64,000 bases of DNA. Source: Owenia fusiformis (taxonomy: Eukaryota; Annelida; Polychaeta; Sabellida; Oweniidae). The notes under the pieces are model-generated. The model was not told the DNA's origin. It saw only the letters and a program-made list of their open reading frames with translations, and did no database searches. The position numbers were made by a program, and so were the translations under genes. Each line of letters opens with the position of its first letter. Position 1 is the stretch's first letter. Below, piece after piece: positions 12,301 through 21,812 of this stretch. Where the stretch lies: the NCBI GenBank assembly GCA_903813345.2, contig CAIIXF020000004.1:24369985-24433984 (forward strand), written 5' to 3'.

Positions 12301-15300
12301 TTACCGCCCAAAACCGTGATTTCTGCCAATCAGGAGTCTTCACAAGGTTCTTTATGTCATGAATATTCATGAGGTAGGAGGAGTTAAGAGTAAGCACTTA
12401 CCACCCAAAACCGTGATTTCTGCCAATCAGGAGTCTTCACTAGGTTCTTTATGTCATAAATATTCATGAGGTAGGAGGAGTTAAGAGTAAGCACTTACCG
12501 CCCAAAACCATGATTTCTGCCAATCAGGAGTCTTCACTAGGTTCTTTATGTCATAAATATTCATGAGGTAGGAGGAGTTAAGAGTAAGCACTTACTGCCC
12601 AAAACCGTGATTTCTGCCAATCAGGAGTCTTCACTAGGTTCTTTATGTCATAAATATTCATGAGGTAGGAGGAGTTAAGAGTAAGCACTTACTGCCCAAA
12701 ACCGTGATATCTGCCAATCAGGAGTCTTCACTAGGTTCTTTATGTCATAAATATTCATGAGGTAGGAGGAGTTAAGAGTAAGCACTTACCGCCCAAAACC
12801 GTGATTTCTGCCAATCAGGAGTCTTCACAAGGTTCTTTATGTCATGAATATTCATGAGGTAGGAGGAGTTAAGAGTAAGCACTTACCACCCAAAACCGTG
12901 ATTTCTGCCAATCAGGAGTCTTCACTAGGTTCTTTATGTCATAAATATTCATGAGGTAGGAGGAGTTAAGAGTAAGCACTTACCACCCAAAACCGTGATT
13001 TCTGCCAATCAGGAGTCTTCACTAGGTTCTTTATGTCATAAATATTCATGAGGTAGGAGGAGTTAAGAGTAAGCACTTACAGCCCAAAACCGTGATTTCT
13101 GCCAATCAGGAGTCTTCACTAGGTTCTTTATGTCATGAATATTCATGAGGTAGGAGGAGTTAAGAGTAAGCACTTACTGCCCAAAACCGTGATTTCTGCC
13201 AATCAGGAGTCTTCACTAGGTTCTTTATGTCATAAATATTCATGAGGTACATTGTAGGAGGAGTTAAGAGTAAGCACTTACTGCCCAAAACCGTGATTTC
13301 TGCCAATCAGGAGTCTTTACAAGGTTCTTTATGTCATAAATATTCATGAGGTACATTGTAGGAGGAGTTAAGAGTAAGCACTTACTGCCCAAAACCGTGA
13401 TTTCTGCCAATCAGGAGTCTTCACTAGGTTCTTTATGTCATAAATATTCATGAGGTAGGAGGAGTTAAGAGTAAGCACTTACTGCCCAAAATCGTGATTT
13501 CTGCCAATCAGGAGTCTTTACAAGGTTCTTTATGTCATAAATATTCATGAGGTACATTGTAGGAGGAGTTAAGAGTAAGCACTTACTGCCCAAAACCGTG
13601 ATTTCTGCCAATCAGGAGTCTTTACAAGGTTCTTTATGTCATAAATATTCATGAGGTACATTGTAGGAGGAGTTAAGAGTAAGCACTTACTGCCCAAAAC
13701 CGTGATTTCTGCCAATCAGGAGTCTTCACTAGGTTCTTTATGTCATAAATATTCATGAGGTAGGAGGAGTTAAGAGTAAGCACTTACTGCCCAAAACCGT
13801 GATTTCTGCCAATCAGGAGTCTTCACTAGGTTCTTTATGTCATAAATATTCATGAGGTAGGAGGAGTTAAGAGTAAGCACTTACCGCCCAAAACCGTGAT
13901 TTCTGCCAATCAGGAGTCTTCACTAGGTTCTTTATGTCCAGTAGTGTCTTGCCAACTGGGGATGTATTGTTATTTAGACTGGCTTGGAAACCTTTCTTGA
14001 TTCTTTCTAGCTCCTTGAGAATGTTTAACCTGAAAATGCAGAAAAAATGGTGTGGAAAATAAAGAATAAACGAATTTTTATTTAAAGAAGTAAAGAATAA
14101 AGTAAACAGACATGTACATGTAGTCAACACTCTATCAACAGGATGAAGCAGATACATAACGTTGGGGGGGGGGGTCCAGGGTCTTGAAGCAAGACTACAG
14201 TAATGATTTCTGGCATTCCTCAAGTATGTACAGAGATATTCAGCTGAGTGCAAGCTTGTTTTCATTAACTCAAGTGGTTGCAGGATCCACTCGCTTTAAT
14301 GCCAGGGAGATCACTGGTTCACTTTTTTACAATGTTACCTTATACAAGGGGTGATCCAAAAGTCTTGGACGCCCTGCTCTAATTTTGTTGGTTTTTGATA
14401 AAATTACTTTAAACTTTCCAATAATAAAGACCAACAACCTAACTAATTTGTGTATTAATTTCATGGAGAAATGATATGTTTCATGTAGTTTTCTAGACAG
14501 TTTTTAATATGGGGACCCTGCCACCCGGAACGGTATTCACACATGACAACTTTCAGCCTTAAATGTTGCCTCAATCTGACTTGTTTCGCAAGTCTTGACC
14601 AATCACTTTCTTTGAATCGTGAATGCTAAATCATGCTAGTTTACTTCCGTTCTTACTAGGCAACCAATTAATTGAATTTGTTTTAATTATTATGTCACAT
14701 ATGACACATTCGAATTGGTTGTGACGTTATTGGCCCCCACGTGGCCCGTTTTGGTCCATTAGATCATGACGTCATAATGCCAAAATGTTTTGTTATTTGT
14801 TAAAACAACAATCCTATGGTTGCCTGAATACAAATTCTCTCAATACAGCACTGTAGTAGACATGGGCCATAAGGAGAGTGTCAACTTCTTCATGATCAGT
14901 ATTTGATAGATTGTCTATAAGTTGCAACTATCAGTTTTGCAAAGTTCAATAGCAGCTCTGCCATAAGTGAAATTCATCCCATTTTAGAGATACAGCAACA
15001 TTGCTTCACAAACCAAAGACAGCTTACCATTCAATAATCCTTTCCAAAATCATCTTGTTGGCTGTTCCTCATTTCACAATGTTTGCATTTACCAAAATAT
15101 CACCAAGCCCAATATCCTTCATGAACTTCCTAATTACACCACCCTTAGCTGCTGACAAGACAAATGAATTCAATATTGAGAGAATTTGTATTCAGTCTGA
15201 TGATACAGAATGTTGCTTGCCAAGAAGGATGAGAGTTAAAAAGAGCTCTTAAAGTTTGTTATGTCCTTCAAGATAGCATTCTAAATTACTATATGAATGG

Positions 15301-18300
15301 GTGTCTTGTACCAGTACTCACAAACAAACCTTCAAAAATATGGTAGTGTAGTAATTTTATCTCTAATATGTATATTTGTGTTTAAAACACATTTTCCATG
15401 CTTTGAAGATAACAAGACACATAATTGAATATATATGATCTAAAATATGTCAACTAATCACCATTCAACTAAAAATATAAACAACTATTGCTGAAAGTGA
15501 AAAATTGGTCATTTTGCCCATTTATGTGTCATTTTTTGATTTTAGTGTGCTAATAAATGTGCTAAACTTTTGGAAAGTTTAAGAATATTAACATGCAATA
15601 ATAACATTTGTTTTGGTTTTCTTATTAAATGGTGGAGGGCAGATCTTAGACCTCTAATAAAACATTTGTTTTCTTACATACATTTTCTTTAACTTAAATC
15701 AAAGAAGACAGATTCAATAAAAAACATATTTGAATCTATCATCAAAGAATTATAATTGTGGAAAATTATATGCTACTGCTAAATGCAGAATGCTGAAAAT
15801 GCCAAATTTTAGACACATGTAATCAAATGAAGGTTACATTAAATAATAGTATTGATAGAGAATAGCTACAATTTTGTTAAAGTTTATGATTTGAAATTAC
15901 TTTTTCATTTACATTATAAATGGGGCAGGGTAGACATGAAAGCTCTAATATCAACATTGGTTGTCCAATATACATTTTTTATATCCTAAATGGAAGAAGA
16001 CATGCACAAGAACAGATCTGATTGAAAATGCAACAATCAGACATCACAAAACCCAAGATATGAGGAACTATATATTACTGCTGAAAGCGAAAATGACAAA
16101 AAATGCCAAGTTTTGTCCTTAAATGTCTCATTTCTAGCCACTTGTTTACCGATATAGGTTCTGAAATATCTTAAAAACATTAAATAACACAGAATATTGA
16201 CACAGAATAGCTACAACTTTGTTAAAGTTTATAATTTCAAGTTATTTTATTTTTTCATATTTTTCGGTAATTTTCCATAATAAATGGGGTAGGGGAGATC
16301 TGAAAGCTCTACTATGAACATTGGTCATCCACTATACATTTTTTATATCTTAAATGAAGGAAGACATCTACAAGAACAGATTTGACTAAGAATGCACCAA
16401 CCAGTCCGCATTAAACTCAAGATATAAGGACCTATATGTTATTGCTGAAAGTGAAAATGGTAAAAAAAGCCATGTTTTGTCCTTAAACGTCTCATTTCTA
16501 GGCACTAGTTTACCAATAAAGGTTCTGAAATATCTTAAAAACATTAAATAACACATAATATTGATATAGAATAGCTACAACTTTATTAAAGTTTATAGTT
16601 TCATGATCTGAAAGCTCTAATATGACCATTGGTGGTCCACTATACATTTTCTATACCTTAAATGGATGAAGACATCTACAAGAACAGATTTGATTAAAAT
16701 TGCAACAACCAGTAAGCATAAAACTCAATATATGAGCAACTATATGTTACTGCTGAAAGCTAAAATGATTTTAAAAAATGCCAAGTTTTGTCCTTAAATG
16801 TCTCATTTCTAGGCACAAGTATACCAATAAAGGTTCTGAAATATCTGAAAAACATTAAATAATACATAATGTTGATATGGAATAGCTACAACATTGTTAA
16901 AGTTTATAAATTCAAGTTATTTTACTTTTTCATATGCTTCAGAATTTTTCATAATAAATGGGGTAGGGGAGATCTGAAAGCCCTTATATGACCATTGGTG
17001 GTCCAATATACATTTTTTGTATCTTAAATGGAAGAAGACATGTACAAGAACAGATTTGATCAAAATTGCAACAACCAGTCAACATTAAACTCAAGATATA
17101 AGGAACTATATGTTACTGCTGAAAGCGAAAATGATCAAAAATGCCAAATTTTGTCCTTAATTATCTTATTTCTAGACACAAGTGCACTAATGAAGGTCCT
17201 TAAACATCTGAAAAACATTAAATAATACATAGTGTTAATATTAAATAGCTAGAGTTTTGTTTGAGTTGAACATTTTGACTTTTTGTAGTTTCCATTTTTA
17301 GCCAATTTTTTTCTAAAAAATTCAAGGTATGTCTTCTTCGGACCAATATTTAGATATGTTCGCAAGAGTTATATGCTTCGCAGGCGAAATCCCTTATGCA
17401 GGAAACCCTAATAGAATGAAAAATACAGAGAAACTCCATCCAGCTCACAAAGTCATTTTTTGCACAATTCTCACACCTTCCACCCCGAGTATATTTCAGT
17501 TGTCCTTTAAATGCTTTAACGCCAGGGAGATCACTGGTTCACTTTTTTACATATGTTACCTAGTCCCATATTATATGGAGTCACCTCAGACAAATGAACA
17601 AACTAATGGATGGACAGTGTGATGATGATTGTATCACATGTCTAGGAATGTTGAATCATACGTCTGAAGTGGTTGCAGGATCCACTCGTTTAAATGCTTC
17701 AACGCCAGGGAGATCACTGGTTCACTTTTTACAATGTAACTTGTTCTATATTATATGGAGTCATCTCAGGCAAATGAACGAGGAGGATTAGCTTCCAGGG
17801 TTTCAACTCAATTGAGTTGCGTCCCTAGGAGATGATTAATATCCTTAAGAATGGATGAACAAACGGATGGACAGCTTATCTATATCCCTCTCGGACTATG
17901 TTCGATAGGATAATTACCTTCCATGTATGGATCCTGTTGAGAGTCAATTCTGAGATATGTTGTAATTACCTTCCATATATGGAGCCTGTTGAGAGTCAAT
18001 TCTGAGATATGTTGTAATTACCTTCCATATATGGAGCCTGTTGAGAGTCAATTCTGAGATATGTTGTAATTACCGTCCATATATGGACCCTGTTGAGAGT
18101 CAATTCTGAGATATGTTGTAATTACCTTCCATATATGGAGCCTGTTGAGAGTCAATTCTGAGATATGTTGTAATTACCGTCCATATATGGACCCTGTTGA
18201 GAGTCGATTCTGAGATATGTTGTAATTACCTTCCATATATGGAGCCCTCTCCTCCGCCATCGCAATTAGTGCTCCTATATGCTCTGAATGTCTCCTTCCA

Positions 18301-20204
18301 CGAACAGGTGAATCCAATGGTCTGGGGGCCTGTGTCGAAACATTTCTGGCAAACCTTGAAATAAAGTGATTAATATGTTTAAAGTACATAACGTAATTGG
18401 TTGACTGTATGTAGTTATTGTGTGTAGTAATATTGTATGTACAGTACAGTAAAACCTGTCTAAGTGGAACACATGTGATACCTCTAAAATGTTCCACTTG
18501 GGAGGTGTACCACTTATAGAGGTTCGTTTAACATTAAGTCAATTAGTCCTAGGACTCTGGAGTGTACCACTTGTAGAGGTGTTATAATTTACATGTTTCA
18601 TTGTAATAAAATGTTTTTTGTTCGCATTTCCAGGAATAACTGACAACAAATGCTGATTTGATGTTGGTTAGATAAATAAAGAGTGTAGATGAGGTTGAGT
18701 GTCAAGCTCTTGTCAAGGGTAAAATCTACCTTATATAGTTTGCCATTAGGGTCTGGATTAGACAGGTGGTTGAGGCGTCTCTGGTAGTTGATGCACTTGT
18801 GACAGAATGCTTCACCACACCTGTATAAACACAAAGGGCATAATTTGTCAGACAAGTTACAACAGAAAAGTTGAAAGACATGATACATAGAATTGGAAAC
18901 ATTTGAAGGAGAATAAAATACTCTAAATACAATTTGATTACTTAATTTTTTGGTACTTCTATACTATTTAGAGCGTTAATAATTAAATGTTTGTTAACTT
19001 TATTTTCGTTGGTTCCACTCCAAGATCCCTTGTGACAAAATCATTCACAGAATTTCCATTTATTTGGAATTTTCACCAGCCTATCAGATGGAATTGTCCA
19101 TAAGTATGGAATTTTCCACTAAGATAGAATTTCCATTCAAATGGAATTTTCCACTGTTTAGAATGAAATTTTCCGTTAGTATTGAATTTTCCATTATGTT
19201 ACCTTCTACAGTGATGCAGCCTCTCAGTGAAGGTGAACTTCAGATTACAGCCCATACAGTTTGGCCTTTCATTGTTTGACACCCAGTGTGACTTTGTGAT
19301 CCCTGTAAAAGGTTGTGTTAAATGTGAGACTTGTGTTTTTGATCATAAGGAAACCCTTACGATCAAATGAAAAACCTCATGATCACATGGAAAACCTTAT
19401 GATCAAATGAAAAACCTAATGATCAAATGGAAAACCTTATGATCAAATGGAAAACCTTATGATCATATGGAAAACCTTATGATCATATGGAAAACCTTAT
19501 GAACAAATGAAAAACCTTATGATCGCATGGAAAACCTTATGATCATATGGAAAACCTTATGATCAAATGAAAAACCTTACGATCACATGGAAACCTTATG
19601 ATCATATGGAAAACCTTACGATCAAATGGAAAACCTTACGATCAAATGAAAAAACTCATGATCACATGGAAAACCTTATGATCAAATGGAAAACCTAATC
19701 CAGAAATTGAAACCCTTATGAACAAATGATAACCTTTTCAACAAATGGAAAAATGGAAAACCTTAAGAACAAATAGAAACCCTTATCAAGAGATGGAAAC
19801 TATAATGAACAACAATATAGAAAACCTTATGAACAAATGGAAAACGCTATGAACAAATAGAAAACCTTATGAACAAATGGAAAAACAGACATGTACAGGG
19901 GTTTCATTAGCAGCAGGCAACAGGCGATTTTCACCTGTTGTTTTCACAAAATCGACTGTTGTTTTTAGAGACTTTTCAACTTTTTCAGTGTTAAATTTAT
20001 GATTTTCATTAATTTTGCCTGATGTTTTCATTGATTAAGCCTGTTATGAGAAATTCTAGTGAAACCCATGATGAACATACCTTGTGAATAGCCACTAGTG
20101 AGTGTCCCAGTTGTGTGTTCATCCAATAACTCATCTATCTGTCCTACTGTTTGGACCCAGGAGTTCTTAGAGCTATAGTCCATAGATCCTGTATAGGCTG
20201 ACAT
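3125..20204 (-). CDS. Tandem FYVE-finger protein, 13 exons, 574 aa
   Basis: Exons in transcript order: 20204-20081, 19302-19203, 18820-18730, 18354-18230, 14029-13885, 10718-10521, 10213-10013, 9652-9557, 9020-8913, 8638-8522, 6479-6366, 5672-5574, 3331-3125. All introns are GT-AG and the phases join without a frameshift into 574 codons. FYVE1 spans residues 48-110 with all eight zinc ligands (C57, C60, C73, C76, C81, C84, C107, C110), a W48 and an RLHHCRRCG core, so PI3P binding on endosomes is likely. A helical linker follows (148-195), then FYVE2 at 203-279 (C203, C206, C219, C222, C227, C230, C276, C279), which lacks the basic core. The C-terminal half (280-574) is mostly helical. The start is the first ATG, four bases after an acceptor. 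The layout recalls rabenosyn-type Rab effectors, but I do not recognise a named orthologue. Exon joins are inferred, not RNA-confirmed. Confidence 0.88.
3540..5524 (+). mobile_element. 5'-truncated, decayed CR1/L2/jockey-like LINE
   Basis: Reverse transcriptase fragments in three frames: DLSKAFDTVNHE (palm A, 4218-4254), CGVPQGSVLGPILF (4352), FADDTN (4449), and a C-terminal WNNLPTSLKTLPS tail (5203). Breaks are a frameshift near 3745, one near 4315, a TAA at 4535-4537 and another frameshift near 4810. The endonuclease half is missing. It ends in an A-rich tail at about 5524. It is inserted antisense in the last intron of the FYVE gene. It is a dead copy of a different LINE clade from the one at 48-53 kb. 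Confidence 0.88.
5705..6110. repeat. Dispersed repeat around gtagtcaacactctaaattg
   Basis: Two tandem copies of about 90 bp (5915-6005 and 6006-6100) plus a weaker one at 5735, in intron 11 of the FYVE gene. Related copies lie at 14085-14140 and 27480-28060. No termini are clear. Confidence 0.6.
6108..6325. mobile_element. MITE with caggcccatagccagg termini
   Basis: A complete 218-bp element. The left end caggcccatagccagg and right end cctggctatgggcctg are perfect inverted repeats. No coding capacity. Relatives lie at 2940-3085, 11260-11520, 42205-42370 and 46984-47171. Confidence 0.8.
6840..8520 (-). repeat. 52-bp array of exon 10 ends and donors, about 28 copies
   Basis: Each unit (minus strand) holds the last 27 nt of exon 10 followed by the donor gtaagt and about 25 nt of intron. 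Three units (near 7830-7915, 8275-8365, 8415-8505) extend to include most of exon 10, but their acceptor is replaced by acatag. Copies differ by substitutions, which argues against an assembly collapse artefact. The 25-nt gap between a donor and the next AG is too short to splice in animals. Confidence 0.92.
8522..8638 (-). CDS. Exon 10, source of the 52-bp array
   Basis: This 117-nt phase-0 exon (39 codons, ending AIQGIVDKN) has acceptor ttgttccag and donor gtaagt. It encodes a charged helical segment of the FYVE protein. Its last 27 nt, together with the donor, form the repeated unit that fills 6840-8520 downstream in the transcript. Confidence 0.87.
9060..9560 (-). repeat. About 187-bp tandem triplication at the exon 8 donor
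   Basis: Three diverged copies. Each includes the 3' end of exon 8 and its donor: native at 9557/9556, extra copies near 9376 and 9177. The shared block also carries aacgtcat...gctctaacaatgttggctac. The two downstream donors (cacag then gtatgt) are intact. Confidence 0.85.
10013..10718 (-). CDS. Exons 6-7: second, degenerate FYVE-like finger
   Basis: Exon 6 (10718-10521) encodes CRKCGQDFSLLRSKNACVIC followed by an AVCASC pair. Exon 7 (10213-10013) begins CPEKEPDVCVYLRLCRSC, which supplies the last pair. All eight metal ligands are present, but the R(K)HHCRxCG core reads RSKNACVICG and there is a roughly 45-residue insertion before the final pair. By comparison with FYVE-related domains this finger probably folds but does not bind PI3P in the usual way. 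That is inference from the missing histidines and arginine. Confidence 0.85.
10987..11262. repeat. 28-bp array, ten nearly identical copies
   Basis: The unit is aggaggagttaagagtatgcactgaggg. The aggaggagttaagagta part is the same as the intronic part of the 97-bp array next door, so it probably budded from it. It lies in intron 5 of the FYVE gene. Confidence 0.9.
11262..11521. mobile_element. MITE between two related arrays
   Basis: Ends gggtctagccaggggg and ctggctacgcccctgc, a diverged member of the family at 6108-6325. It lies between the 28-bp and 97-bp arrays and appears to have split them. Confidence 0.6.
11521..13890 (-). repeat. 97-bp array of exon 5 ends and donors, about 25 copies
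   Basis: Each unit on the minus strand contains the last 54 nt of exon 5, the donor gtaagtg, a branch-point-like cttaac, a pyrimidine tract, and then ataaag before the next copy. Read as AG to GT, the unit is a 45-nt phase-0 exon (15 codons, ending KSRFWA) plus a 52-nt intron. Several units have a 7-bp insertion (tacattg). Exon 5 itself is the native first copy at 14029-13885. Confidence 0.93.
14270..14345. repeat. Direct repeat shared with 17505-17590 and 17665-17770
   Basis: The segment gtggttgcaggatccactcg followed by gccagggagatcactggttc recurs at 17665-17770, and its second half at 17505-17590. The copies bracket about 3.3 kb of otherwise non-coding DNA in intron 4. This could be the ends of an unidentified element or an old duplication. 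Confidence 0.6.
14345..15560. other. Intron 4 sequence, no gene recognised
   Basis: It begins with a mariner-like terminus (caaggggtgatccaaaagtcttgg at 14345) without a matching partner nearby. A small plus-strand ORF at 15001-15252 has no recognisable domain and I do not call it. Confidence 0.5.
15560..17260. repeat. Diverged tandem repeat, unit about 310-365 bp, five copies
   Basis: Landmarks recur in order: aatagctacaa at 15864, 16209, 16568 and 16880 (diverged at 17243), each preceded by ggttctgaaatatct and followed by an aaatggggtaggg or gatctgaaagc block. This is an old satellite-like array within intron 4 of the FYVE gene. Confidence 0.8.
17911..18240 (-). repeat. 52-bp array of the exon 4 donor, seven copies, with CArG boxes
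   Basis: Donor-containing units begin at 17911, 17963, 18015, 18067, 18119, 18171 and 18223 (native). Each holds the last 16 nt of exon 4 and the donor gtaatt. Six of the seven contain ccatatatgg, a perfect CArG box (CC, six A/T, GG). The 36-nt spacer is too short to act as an intron. Confidence 0.92.
18230..19302 (-). CDS. Exons 2-4: first FYVE zinc finger
   Basis: Three exons (19302-19203, 18820-18730, 18354-18230) encode FYVE1. Exon 2 gives the W-S-N-N-E start and the first two cysteine pairs. Exon 3 gives CGEAFCHKC. Exon 4 opens with VCQKC, the canonical last pair. Splitting the domain at these points only works in this frame: an alternative open frame across 18174-18497 destroys the last zinc pair. 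FYVE domains bind PI3P on early endosomes through the R(K)HHCR pocket, which is present here in the form RLHHCRRCG. Confidence 0.88.
19330..19885. repeat. 20-bp array, aaaccttatgatcaaatgg, about 27 copies
   Basis: It begins about 30 bp upstream (in transcript sense) of the exon 2 acceptor of the FYVE gene. Copies vary between caaatg, catatg and cacatg. It lies in the intron before the FYVE1 exon. Confidence 0.9.
19897..20067. mobile_element. MITE of the gtttcattagcagcaggcaac family
   Basis: Termini ggggtttcatta and tagtgaaaccc are inverted. Internal acaggcgattttcacc and atttatgattttcattaatt blocks are shared with 25038-25198 and 26629-26789. It ends 13 bp from the donor of coding exon 1. Confidence 0.8.
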
Positions 20205-20210
20205 AGTGCT

Positions 20211-20505
20211 GAAACATAAGAGCAACCATCATTATCATACAACCATAAGAGCAACCATCATTATCATACAACCATAAGAGCAACCATCATTATATCATAC
20301 AACCATAAGAGCAACCATCATTATCATACAACCATAAGAGGAACCATCATTATCATACAACCATAAGAGCAACCATAATTATCATACAACAATAAGAGCA
20401 ACCATCATTATCATACAACCATAAGAGCAACCATCATTATCATACAACCATAAGAGTAACCATCATTATCATACAACCATAAGAGCAACCATCATTATCA
20501 TACAA
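20211..20505. repeat. 29-bp array abutting the start-codon exon acceptor, ten copies
   Basis: The unit is ataagagcaaccatcattatcatacaacc. The acceptor ttatgtttcag of the start-codon exon is embedded at the edge of the first unit. From 20506 to 21448 I see no gene. Confidence 0.88.
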
Positions 20506-21448
20506 AGTGATATTAGTTTCAAGAAAGTTTAAACCAATATAATGTTTGGGATTATACATTTTGGATTAGATTTGTAATTGGAGAAACATGAGTTCTTTTT
20601 ACAAAATTTTATTCTAACATTTTACCCCTCAGGTGCATCAGATGGGGGGGGGGGTGTTGGGTGTGGACATACCCCCTTTAAAGTGTTGAAGCTAATCATG
20701 AACAAAATGTGGCTATTTTCAATAAGGCCAGAGTAAACAATGAACTCATTCTAAAGTTAATTAAGTGAATTAAAGATGATGAACGATCATAAGGACATGA
20801 AATAAGTACATCCCTGATGTCATAAGACTACTATTGGTAAAAAATTGTGAAATTGCACCCCCTTTAGGAAAAGTGTCTGACAGGCCTGCCCCTGTACCCT
20901 TTAAAGCAGCAGCCACATTAAGGGTAACTTATTTTTAATGTTGTTCATGGAAGATACATGTATACAGTAATTAGTTCATTTGACTTTAAGTGGTTATGCG
21001 TACTCAGAGTTTTTAAATGACTAACTTTGTGTGACCTTGCAGGATAAGTAAATTTGAAAAAACACTAAAATTTTGAACTATTTTCGAAAATTTACAGACA
21101 AGTATGTTGTTGTGGAGATTGATTTTTGATAAAACTAAGCTTGGAAAACCATTATTTGCATCTTTGTATGAGCCCCCAAATATTCACATTTTACGATAGG
21201 TATATCCACCAAATTGGACAGCAGCCAAAATTTCCCAAATCTGACCAATCCGCCAAATTAAATTGCGCCAAATTAAAGCAACTTACAATATGTGTCTTGT
21301 ACAGCTTCTCACATCAGTATAGCCTCAGAGACCAACCTCATTGGAGCAATGCCTATCTGAAAAATGAGTGCATAAATATGATTAGGTTTTCATATACTAC
21401 ATTAAAATATACCTTTTATGTTAATGCAAATTCATTTTCTGATAACTA

Positions 21449-21560
21449 GGGCCCCTTATAGCTCAGTCGGTAGAGCAGGGTCCTCTGTTCAATTCCCACA
21501 CATGGCATTGAATTTAACACACTTTCTTTCAATTTCTTTATCTGGCTTGTTACACTATGC
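21449..21560 (+). mobile_element. tRNA-derived SINE fragment, plus orientation
   Basis: A perfect A box (tagctcagtcgg at 21459-21470) and a B-box-like gttcaattcc at 21487, but only about 16 nt between them, so the anticodon arm is deleted and this is not a working tRNA. The tail ggcattgaatttaacacact...atctggcttgttacacta matches the inverted copy. Confidence 0.65.
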
Positions 21561-21664
21561 TCGTTAGTTAGTCATTCCCCCGGGGTACCCTCGGGTCATC
21601 ACAGTACACATGGTGTTGCTTTGAAAATGTTTGTATCGACCTACTGGCAAGTCCGACCGGGGAG

Positions 21665-21812
21665 CTGTAGTGTAACGAGCCAGATACTAGACATGAAAGG
21701 GAGTGTGCTAAAGTCAATGCCAAGTACTAGACATAAAAGGTCAAGTGTGCTAAATTAAATGTCCCGGATGGGAATCGAACCCTGGACCCTCCACTCACTA
21801 GTCAGACACTCT
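21665..21812 (-). mobile_element. tRNA-derived SINE fragment, minus orientation
   Basis: On the minus strand: a tRNA 3' half with a perfect B box (ggttcgattcc) and a stem-like end (catccgggaca), followed by the same tail as the plus copy (ggcattgactttagcacact, then atctggctcgttacacta). The A-box half is replaced by the inverted-repeat arm at 21812. Confidence 0.65.

Noticed and set aside
11521-13890. CRISPR-like appearance of regular repeats
   Set aside because: There are no variable spacers; the whole unit is repeated and contains eukaryotic exon and donor sequence.
18174-18497. 107-aa minus ORF over exon 4 in another frame
   Set aside because: Choosing it would lose the last FYVE cysteine pair and break phase with exons 3 and 5.
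21449-21510. Functional tRNA gene
   Set aside because: The A and B boxes are only about 16 nt apart, the anticodon arm is missing and no cloverleaf forms.
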